Shown here: one piece after another, positions 28,412 through 34,885 of the stretch
Numbering within the stretch: position 1 is the stretch's first letter
Layout: each line of letters starts with the position of its first letter
NCBI GenBank assembly: GCA_947631705.1
Contig: CANRMJ010000013.1
Span: 1 to 34,885 of the forward strand
DNA from: an uncultured Clostridia bacterium
Lineage (GTDB): Bacteria > Bacillota > Clostridia > Oscillospirales > Acutalibacteraceae
Direction of reading: 5' to 3'
DNA length: 34,885 bases
Notes under the pieces: generated by a model
What the model saw: only the letters and a program-made list of their open reading frames with translations
The model's database searches: none
What the model was told of the DNA's origin: nothing
Translations under genes and position numbers: made by a program

Positions 28412-29263
28412 ATGAAATTAAAAAAAATCAATATCAGAGATCCTTTCGTGGTTTTTGAGGGCGGAAGGTATTATATGTACGGAACGCGCGCAGCGGGATT
28501 CGGCAGGAAAACAGGCGGCTTTGACGTTTACGTTTCTGATAATCTTGAAGATTGGAGCGAGCCTATTCCGTGCTTTGATTCCGAAAAGCACTTATTAAAC
28601 AGGGATGTTAATTGGGCGCCAGAGGTTCACGAGTATAAAGGCGCATACTATATGTTTGCAACATTTACGAAAGCAAACGGACTAAGGGGCACTTTTGTGC
28701 TTAAATCCGAATCTCTGCTCGGCCCTTTTTTACCGCACGGCAAAGGCGCCTTGACTCCTGAAGATTGGGAGGCGCTTGACGGCACGCTTTATATCTCAAA
28801 GGAAAATAAGCCTTATCTTGTGTTTTGCCACGAACACACGCAAATCAAAGACGGAACAGTGTGCAGCATTGAGTTAAGCGATGACTTGAGCGAGAGCGTT
28901 GGAGAGCCTGCCGTTCTTTTCAGCGGTTCATCGCCTTATTATATAAAGAAGAAACATTTTGGAAGTCACTATATTACAGACGGACCGTTCATGTATCGCA
29001 CTTCCGCCGGCGAGCTTATTATGATATGGTCAACATTTATTAATCATAAGTATGCCCAATGCCTTGCCAAATCCGATAACGGTGAAATAGACGGGAATTT
29101 TATTCATTTGCCGCCGCTGATTACAAACGACGGCGGGCACGGTATGATTTTTAACGGTAAAAACAGTCTTATGCTCACTTATCATACTCCAAATATTTCG
29201 GGACGTGAGCATCCGGCTTTTAAGAAAATTAGCGATACCGGCGATAAAATTGTAATAGAATAA
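28412..29263 (+). CDS. glycoside hydrolase family 43 (cytosolic)
   Basis: This 283-residue five-bladed beta-propeller enzyme probably removes arabinosyl or xylosyl units from imported sugars. Candidate active-site residues are D10 (IRDPF), E71 (WAPEVH), D123 (LDGTLY) and D190 (ITDGPF). Many GH43 enzymes have EGP at the last site; the DGP here is, as I recall, common in the bacterial branch with WAPEVH and GGHGM motifs, so it need not mean loss of activity. No signal peptide is present, so it acts inside the cell on the symporter's cargo. It ends just before a strong terminator. Confidence 0.85.
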   Translation: MKLKKINIRDPFVVFEGGRYYMYGTRAAGFGRKTGGFDVYVSDNLEDWSEPIPCFDSEKHLLNRDVNWAPEVHEYKGAYYMFATFTKANGLRGTFVLKSESLLGPFLPHGKGALTPEDWEALDGTLYISKENKPYLVFCHEHTQIKDGTVCSIELSDDLSESVGEPAVLFSGSSPYYIKKKHFGSHYITDGPFMYRTSAGELIMIWSTFINHKYAQCLAKSDNGEIDGNFIHLPPLITNDGGHGMIFNGKNSLMLTYHTPNISGREHPAFKKISDTGDKIVIE

Positions 29264-29269
29264 AGCAAA

Positions 29270-29305
29270 CCTCCGCTTATAAAAACGAGCGGAGGCTTTT
29301 ATTTT
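29270..29305. terminator. intrinsic terminator between GH43 and the ABC exporter
   Basis: An 8-pair GC-rich stem, CCTCCGCT (29270-29277) with AGCGGAGG (29288-29295), and a 10-base loop. On the plus strand CTTTTATTTTTATT follows, ending the symporter operon. On the minus strand the trailing TTTGCTTTATT is weaker but may end the exporter operon. Confidence 0.78.
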
Positions 29306-31131
29306 TATTCAAGATAATATTTTGCCTGAGAATTCCAAAGAGCATGGTAAACGCCGTTTTCATCGGATAGAAGAGCGGAGTGGGTGCCTGTCTGAATGAG
29401 TGAACCTTTGTCAAACACCGCTATTCTGTTGCAAAAGACGCAGCTTGAGAGCCTGTGTGAAATATAAATCGCGGTTTTATTTTCAACAAATGTATTGAAA
29501 CGTTTGTATATTTCGTTTTCCGCTATCGGGTCAAGCGCAGCCGTGGGCTCGTCAAGAACAACAACGGGAGCGTCTTTGTAAAGAGCCCGCGCAAGAGCAA
29601 GCCGCTGTGCCTCTCCTCCCGATATTTCAACTCCCGATTTATCAAGATCTTTATACATATAAGTGTTTTCGGCGTTTTTCATTTCAAGCGCGCGTTCTTT
29701 TATGTTTGCCTTTTCAAGCGCGTCGAACAGCTTATCTTTATCATAGCTTTTTCCGGCGGAAATATTCTCGGCAAGCGTTGTTGAAAAGATTTTAAAATCC
29801 TGAAAAACAACGGAATAAATCATGCCGAGGCTTTCTTCGGAATATTCGGCGATATTGATTCCGTTTATCAGTATTTCGCCTTCGTTTGCGTCGTAAAGCC
29901 TGCAAAGCAGCTTGATAAACGTAGTTTTGCCGCTGCCGTTTCTTCCGACAACGGCAAGGCTTTCACCGCTGTTGATTTTTATGTTTATGTTTTTTAGAGC
30001 GTAATTTTCGGAATTCGGATATTTAAACGAAACATTTTTGAATTCTATCTCAAATTTTCCGCTTAAATCAAGCTCCTTTTTACCGAAACGGATATTATTT
30101 TCGGAATTAATAATTTCAAAATAACATTCGGCAAGAGGGATTATCTCTTCAAGCTTTCCGAGCGTGTTTGCCATCATCATAATCCCGTTTATAATCTGCA
30201 TAAAGGAGCCGCAGTAGAGCACGAGTGAGCCGATTCCGAATAACCCGAAAAGCCCCTTTATTCCTATAAACAGATAAACGCCGAAGCCCACAAGAGCGCC
30301 GAGGATTGCAACAAACGAGCTTGCTTTTGCCGTGTGCATTGATATTTTCCGCAAAGTTTTTTCACCGTCTGTCAATATTTTATCGGTTGCTATGCGGTCT
30401 ATTAAATCCTGCTCCTTGTAAAGCCTTATTTCCTTTCCCGTTTTGTAATCACCGAAAATATCTATAAAAGCATAAAATATCCTGTCCAATTCCGCATATG
30501 ATTCGTTTGCCTTTAAATATGATTTGTTCAGGTTAACGGCAACAAGCAGAATGATTATTGCCATAACAAGAATGGAGCTGATAATTGTTATCAAAAAAAT
30601 CGGCTTTTCAAAAAAAGTGCTGCCCGTTGTTGTGAATCCGGCTTTCAACAGCGGAAATATTATCACAACGGAAATCACAAGGGTGAAAAGACCGTTCAAA
30701 AATCTGAATGTAGTCCAAACAAAATAGGGAAAACGAGCCCAACGGCTTTTTTCAGCCTCCTCATGCCTGTGAACAAGCTCCTTAAATTCGCTGCTTTCAA
30801 GCATTTGATATTCCGTTTTAAAAAGTTTTGAGGCAACCTTTTTGTTTTCCTTATTCAGCAGCAGGTTTCTAAGATTTTCTGAATAATCGTTAAGAAAGCT
30901 GCCGAGGAAAAACAGAATAAAATTAATTGCGATGGCAAGGATTATATAGAATATAAGAGTTTTATAGCCGGCTTTAGCCTGCAACAAATTAATCAGCTTT
31001 GCGGTGAAAAGTATATTTACAAAAGGTTTTACTGAGGCGGTTACCGACTGAATGGTGATTGCCGGCAGAATCCGTTTTTCAAGGCTTTGGATTTCTCTGT
31101 AAATTTTAAATACGGTTTTAATTTTACTCAC
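29305..31131 (-). CDS. ABC exporter half-transporter (permease plus ATPase)
   Basis: This 608-residue half-transporter has six membrane segments in residues 1-330 and a C-terminal ABC ATPase. ATPase motifs: Walker A GRNGSGKTT, Q-loop VFQDF, signature ISGGEAQR, Walker B VVVLDEP with the catalytic glutamate, and switch histidine ISHRLSS. It probably pairs with the half-transporter encoded immediately upstream (31124-32901), whose gene it overlaps by 8 bases; both ATP sites look canonical. The GTG at 31131 follows GGGGG; TTG at 31140 is possible. The cargo (peptide, lipid or drug) cannot be told. If the partner is truly broken, this subunit would have to work as a homodimer or be idle. Confidence 0.88.
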   Translation of the reverse strand: MSKIKTVFKIYREIQSLEKRILPAITIQSVTASVKPFVNILFTAKLINLLQAKAGYKTLIFYIILAIAINFILFFLGSFLNDYSENLRNLLLNKENKKVASKLFKTEYQMLESSEFKELVHRHEEAEKSRWARFPYFVWTTFRFLNGLFTLVISVVIIFPLLKAGFTTTGSTFFEKPIFLITIISSILVMAIIILLVAVNLNKSYLKANESYAELDRIFYAFIDIFGDYKTGKEIRLYKEQDLIDRIATDKILTDGEKTLRKISMHTAKASSFVAILGALVGFGVYLFIGIKGLFGLFGIGSLVLYCGSFMQIINGIMMMANTLGKLEEIIPLAECYFEIINSENNIRFGKKELDLSGKFEIEFKNVSFKYPNSENYALKNINIKINSGESLAVVGRNGSGKTTFIKLLCRLYDANEGEILINGINIAEYSEESLGMIYSVVFQDFKIFSTTLAENISAGKSYDKDKLFDALEKANIKERALEMKNAENTYMYKDLDKSGVEISGGEAQRLALARALYKDAPVVVLDEPTAALDPIAENEIYKRFNTFVENKTAIYISHRLSSCVFCNRIAVFDKGSLIQTGTHSALLSDENGVYHALWNSQAKYYLE

Positions 31132-32901
31132 ACAGATCAACCCCCATTTCCTTGTAGTAGCAGCTTTGAATCATATACATCCTGTAATATGCGCCTTTAA
31201 GTTTCATCAGTTCGCCGTGAGTTCCGCACTCGGCAACTCTGCCGTCTTTTATAAATAGAATTCTGTCGCAAAAGCGGGTGGAGGAAAGGCGATGAGATAT
31301 GAAAAATGAGATTTTATCTTTTGTGAGTTCGTTATATTTAAGATAAAGCTCGTTTTCGGAAATCGGGTCAAGCGCCGCTGTCGGTTCGTCAAGAATAAGC
31401 ACAGGCGCGTTTTTATATATTGCCTTTGCAAGCAAAAGCTTTTGCTTTTCTCCGCCCGAAAATTCGGCGGCGTCTTTATATACATCGCGCACCATCATTG
31501 TGTTTTCTTTTTTATCAAGGCTGTTTATTTTGTCAGCGATTCCCGCCTGCTCAAAAGCAGAAAACAGTTTTTCTCTGTTATAATCGCTTTTTGCGCATAT
31601 ATTCTGTGCAATCGTCATCGGCATAAAGAAAAAGTCCTGAAAAACAGCGGAAAATAAATCATAATAGCTTCGCTTGAAAAATCACGGCTGCTTTTGCCGT
31701 TTATAAGTATATCGCCCTCTGTGGGATAATAAAGCCCGCACAACAGCTTTATGGCGGTTGTTTTTCCCGCTCCGTTTTCGCCCACTATGGCAATATTTTC
31801 GCCCTTTTCTATCTTAAAGGACATATTGTTTATAGTGCTCCTTTCGGAAGAGGGATACGAAAACGAAACGTTTTTGAACTCAATTGATTCTATACTTTTA
31901 AAGTCGGCGGCAGGCTTGTTTTTGCTCTGTTCGTCTTTTTCAATATATTCGCGAAAAGCCGCGCAGTCGTTGCAGCAGCGTTCCAGCTTTGAGTAAGACA
32001 CAACAAGATTTATTATCCAATTTGAAAAACCCGTGATAATGCCGAAATAAAAAACAAAGTCCGAAACGGAAAGCGATGAAATCGTTACAAGATAAATCAG
32101 ATAAGCATATGCTATTAGCTGGCGTATCAAATTTAAAAACGCCCTTGTTCCGCTTACTGCGGCGGTTTGGTTGGTGTATTTTGCAATGATTTTTTCAATA
32201 CTTGCCGTTATATCGGCAATTGCCTTTATAAAATAATCCTGAAAGCCGTATATTTTGATATCCTTTGATGCGCCGCTGTTTTTGCTTAGCTTATAGAAAT
32301 AATCAAGCTTTGCCGTGAGCTTTGAAACGCTGTTGAGTGTTTCGCTCTGCTTTTTGTTAAGTGCTTTAAGCAAAAAGAATTCGCCCACGCAGGTAAGAAT
32401 AATAAGCACAATCATAATAATATTGATTTTGTAAATCAATACCGCCGAGGCAATTACTCCGAAAACGCACACAAGGAATTCGTTGCAGGTTTCCATAAAA
32501 TCCGCTCCCGATGAAAAACGGGCATTGTAGAATTCTTCGGCTCGCTTTTGTGCTTCTCTGCCGCTCAGACTCTCCACATTAACATAATCGGTATGCAGAT
32601 TCTTTCTGAATGCCATAACGGCATAGCGCATACGGATTATACGCGCGCTGCCCCTTATAAGTTCTTTCATAAAGGGATCCATCCAGATTGTAAAGGTAAG
32701 AATAAGACTTAAAAGAGCAACAACAAGAGTCAGCCTTGCGGGCGTAACACCTTTGTTTATACAGTCTATCATAGCCTTTGGAATGTATGCCGTAACAACA
32801 GGCTGAAGCACAAGCGCGGGAACGCGGACAAAGAAAAATAAAAGGCTTTTTCTGTCCCACTTAATCCAGTTGCCTATTATGTATTTTAAATTTTCTTTCA
32901 T
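31124..32901 (-). pseudogene. ABC exporter half-transporter, frameshifted
   Basis: Two overlapping frames together give one complete half-transporter. The first (31615-32901) has six membrane segments, Walker A GENGAGKTT and the start of the ATPase, then derails after SSEAIMIYF and stops at 31615. The second frame continues with AVFQDFFFMPMTIAQNI, signature FSGGEKQ, Walker B LILDEP and ISHRLSS, ending at 31124. Compared with the intact neighbour (MIYSVVFQDF), the break is at 31648-31656, where TATTTTCC looks like TATTCC with two extra T. No canonical slippery heptamer is present in the right frame, so a mutation or assembly error is more likely than programmed frameshifting. GGAGGAG precedes the ATG at 32901. 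Confidence 0.82.
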
Positions 32902-32919
32902 TTCTCCTCCGATTTAGTG

Positions 32920-33951
32920 TTACGCGCTTATTTGTTCAAATGAGTACATTGATTGCGTATCGTCGGCGTTTGTATTTATAACCGTAAGCGTGCATGACGG
33001 CGTGATGAAATCATGATGACTCGCGCTGTAACCGCTCACGCTGCTTAACTGATAATATCTGTTGTTGTAAAAGCTGCACATATTATTGCTGTGTATATGG
33101 CCGGCTGAAATCAGCGAAATATATTCGTTGTCTGCTGTCATATCGTCAAACAGTTTATTTTCGTCTATTTCATCATATGGGTAGCTCTCGGATGAAAAGA
33201 AATTATCATAACGGTCGCCGTTGTTGTAAGCCTCCTGAAAAGCGGGTGTTGCCATATGGAAAAACACACTTGTTTTAACTTTTCTTTCGTCTATTCCGTT
33301 GAGGAGCCATTCAATCTGGTTCTTTTTGATAGAATCATAATTGCCGACAGCTTTGATTTTTCTTGCTCCCGTGTCCATAACGGCGATTGAGTGAACAAGC
33401 CTTCCGTTCGATTTCAGGTCGATAAAAAATTGCATTGAACCATCCGTATTTTTATCGTTGCCGCAGATGAAGTTGTCATACTGCATCATATATGCGATTA
33501 CATCTTCGTTTTCACCGTCTATCTCCCCGTCGTTGTTTCCCGGAGCAAAAGTCCACGGAATATTGTATTCCTCAATCAGCTCGGCGAAAAGAGAAATCGC
33601 CTGATATTTGTTGTAGGAGGATTTAAGATTAAATCCGTCAACAATATCTCCGTCTGCAATTATTAAATCACACGGCGTTTTGTTGAGTATAATTTTAAGC
33701 TCGTCAAGCGTTTTTTTGTCGTTTTCGCAAACGCCGTCAAAGAAATGAGTGTCGTTGATTTTAAGCACTCTGAACAGTCCGTCGTCTTGAACGTTGAGGC
33801 TTGCCTGTTCCTGATCGTAAATCTCTTCATAGCTGTTTGCGGTTTCGGGTTTGTTTCCGTAGAATCTGTAGCCGAGATATCCGCCGAAGCTAATAATCGC
33901 CGCGAGCAGAACCGAAATCACGGAAATTATTATTTTACTTGATTTTTTCAT
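32920..33951 (-). CDS. membrane-anchored metallophosphoesterase
   Basis: This 343-residue calcineurin-like phosphoesterase has an N-terminal anchor or uncleaved signal (residues 7-29) and an external catalytic domain. Metal-binding motifs: D67 and H69 (NDTH), GDIVD (101-105), N139 in GNND, H232 (FFHMATP), and H285 and H287 (GHIH). The usual GNHD is GNND here, so the catalytic histidine position is asparagine (N140); metal ligands appear complete. The substrate is unknown. GGAGG precedes the ATG. It is the first gene of the minus-strand operon and is followed after 18 bases by the exporter pair, which suggests a shared role at the cell surface. Confidence 0.85.
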   Translation of the reverse strand: MKKSSKIIISVISVLLAAIISFGGYLGYRFYGNKPETANSYEEIYDQEQASLNVQDDGLFRVLKINDTHFFDGVCENDKKTLDELKIILNKTPCDLIIADGDIVDGFNLKSSYNKYQAISLFAELIEEYNIPWTFAPGNNDGEIDGENEDVIAYMMQYDNFICGNDKNTDGSMQFFIDLKSNGRLVHSIAVMDTGARKIKAVGNYDSIKKNQIEWLLNGIDERKVKTSVFFHMATPAFQEAYNNGDRYDNFFSSESYPYDEIDENKLFDDMTADNEYISLISAGHIHSNNMCSFYNNRYYQLSSVSGYSASHHDFITPSCTLTVINTNADDTQSMYSFEQISA

Positions 33952-33982
33952 TCCTTTTCCTCCTTCAAATATATGTAAAAAT

Positions 33983-34011
33983 ATTATATCTTAATAAGCT
34001 TAAAAAAGCAA
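33983..34011 (-). promoter_or_regulatory. promoter of the phosphoesterase-ABC exporter operon
   Basis: On the minus strand TTGCTT (34006-34011), a 17-base spacer and TATAAT (33983-33988), 31 bases before the start codon. It is divergent from the promoter at 34058-34087; the two share a 216-base region. Confidence 0.6.
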
Positions 34012-34057
34012 CTTCGTCAAGGCGATAACAACCGATTAAAAATGCCGCAAAACGTGA

Positions 34058-34087
34058 TTGACAGGCAATCATTTGCTATGTTACAAT
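34058..34087 (+). promoter_or_regulatory. extended -10 promoter before the structured leader
   Basis: TTGACA (34058-34063), an 18-base spacer ending in TGT, and TACAAT (34082-34087). The predicted transcript starts near 34094, two or three bases before the hairpin at 34096. Confidence 0.62.
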
Positions 34088-34095
34088 TAAACCGA

Positions 34096-34150
34096 ACGGG
34101 ATATGCGGGGATTTGTTCAGAAACTCCCGTGTATCTCGTTTTATATTTTT
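34096..34150 (+). promoter_or_regulatory. terminator-like leader hairpin, possible attenuator or short RNA
   Basis: Arms 34096-34109 and 34126-34139 form 14 pairs with three G-U wobbles and a 16-base loop, followed by TTTTATATTTTT. It lies between the promoter at 34058-34087 and the GTG start at 34168. CTCCC at 34124-34128, in and beside the right arm, is complementary to the ribosome binding site GGGAG at 34156-34160, so an alternative pairing could block translation. It may be an attenuator, or the promoter and hairpin may make a separate RNA of about 55 bases. Confidence 0.45.
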
Positions 34151-34167
34151 GCAGCGGGAGAAGCAAA

Positions 34168-34885
34168 GTGAGATTTAATAAAAATAAAACATTCAAAATT
34201 ATGCAGATAACCGATATTCAGGAGATACCGAATATCTCGCCGGACACGCTTAATTTGCTTGAGGCGGCGGCAAAAATGGAGCGCCCTGATCTTGTGGTTT
34301 ATACGGGAGACCAAATTAAAGGTTACGGAGTAACTTACAGGGGAAAGGGTAAGGAGCTTGAAAACGCGGTCGCAAAAACTATCGGCAGACTTCTTGAGCC
34401 TGTTGTAAAGCGGAATATTCCGTTTGCCGTAACTTTCGGCAATCACGACAGGCAGGTCGGTCTTTCAAACAAAACACAGTTTGAGAATATTTATAAATTA
34501 TATCCGAACTGTATTGGCGAGCAGGCTGAGGGCATAGAAGGCGGCGGAACGTGTAATATTCCGATTAAAGCGTCGGACGGCTCAAACAGAGACGTTTTTA
34601 ATCTCTATCTCTTTGACAGCGGAACCGATATGAAAGCCGGCGGATACGAACCGTTTGATACACATATTATTGATTGGTACAAAAACAAAAGGGAAGAGCT
34701 TAAAGAAAAAAACGGCGCTTATGTGCCGTCTATCGTGTTTCAGCATATTCCCCTGCCGGAATATTATAATGTGCTCAAAAGAGTGAGCAAAAAGGAAAAG
34801 GGCGCCATTCGAGCCTACAGAACACATAAAAATGAATATTATAAACTTGGAGAAACGTGCCGAAAGGGGGATATGCTTGAAGAGC
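34168..34885 (+). CDS. metallophosphoesterase, 3' end outside the window
   Basis: This open frame runs off the right edge after 239 codons. It is a calcineurin-like phosphoesterase without a signal peptide: motif I D16-x-Q18 (TDIQ, where most relatives have D-x-H), GDQIKG at 47-52, GNHD at 91-94, and H193 (FQHIPLP). The pattern resembles the purple-acid-phosphatase-29-like bacterial group, in which, as I recall, DIQ is frequent. The GTG at 34168 follows GGGAG by 7 bases. The missing part should hold the GHxH motif. It is unlike its divergent neighbour, so this is not a simple local duplication. Confidence 0.83.
   Translation, partial: MRFNKNKTFKIMQITDIQEIPNISPDTLNLLEAAAKMERPDLVVYTGDQIKGYGVTYRGKGKELENAVAKTIGRLLEPVVKRNIPFAVTFGNHDRQVGLSNKTQFENIYKLYPNCIGEQAEGIEGGGTCNIPIKASDGSNRDVFNLYLFDSGTDMKAGGYEPFDTHIIDWYKNKREELKEKNGAYVPSIVFQHIPLPEYYNVLKRVSKKEKGAIRAYRTHKNEYYKLGETCRKGDMLEE

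Noticed and set aside
31630-31656. Programmed -1 frameshift in the ABC exporter gene
   Set aside because: T-rich codons are present, but no X-XXY-YYZ heptamer lies in the correct frame, and such exporters are not known to use frameshifting.

Overview
The window looks like chromosomal DNA of an anaerobic, gut-type Clostridia (Oscillospiraceae/Christensenellales-like; inferred from gene content, not from a marker-gene search). Supporting this are an rnfCDGEAB operon in the clostridial order, a short type 3 prolyl-tRNA synthetase, an ECF vitamin-type transporter, a DUF2975/XRE pair, a GPH sugar symporter with a cytosolic GH43 enzyme, and AT-rich intergenic regions with near-consensus sigma-A promoters. 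I see no rRNA, tRNA, CRISPR array, insertion sequence, integrase or phage gene. No gene-free gap exceeds 300 bases.

Layout. (1) 66-3346, plus: ECF transporter T, fused double ATPase, S component, then a small membrane protein. (2) 3359-4855, minus: polytopic DUF6056-type membrane protein. (3) 5076-7624, plus: DUF2975 membrane protein, Cro-like regulator and large DUF4153/DUF4173-type membrane protein, behind a consensus promoter. (4) 7786-10285, minus: proS then galE, ending at a bidirectional terminator. (5) 10485-18553, plus: F-type ATP synthase operon atpB-E-F-(H+A fused)-G-D-C, followed by a HAD-DUF523 fusion protein and a small lipoprotein, ending at a strong terminator. (6) 18696-26151, plus: Rnf complex, then apbE (flavin transferase), a NusG_II-domain protein, a Gx-family transporter and a gamma-class carbonic anhydrase-like protein. 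(7) 26317-29263, plus: GPH symporter, zinc-ribbon membrane protein and GH43 glycosidase. (8) 29305-33951, minus: membrane-anchored phosphoesterase and two ABC exporter half-transporters, the first frameshifted. (9) 34168 to the right edge, plus: a second phosphoesterase behind a structured leader.

How it works together. Regions 5 and 6 form an energy-conservation block. Rnf oxidises reduced ferredoxin with NAD+ and pumps ions, ApbE attaches FMN to RnfG and RnfD, and the ATP synthase uses the ion gradient. Both operons start from very similar extended -10 promoters (TTGAAA, 17-base spacer). The c subunit lacks two side-chain ligands typical of Na+ rings, so proton coupling is more likely.

The most unusual feature is one uninterrupted frame joining a complete delta subunit to a complete alpha subunit. 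This conflicts with the usual 1:3 delta:alpha ratio in F1. Other points of interest are a HAD phosphatase fused to a DUF523/TudS-like iron-sulfur domain, a four-cysteine tail on RnfE, a terminator-like hairpin in the leader of the last gene, and the frameshifted exporter. I found no defence system or wholly new multi-gene system.
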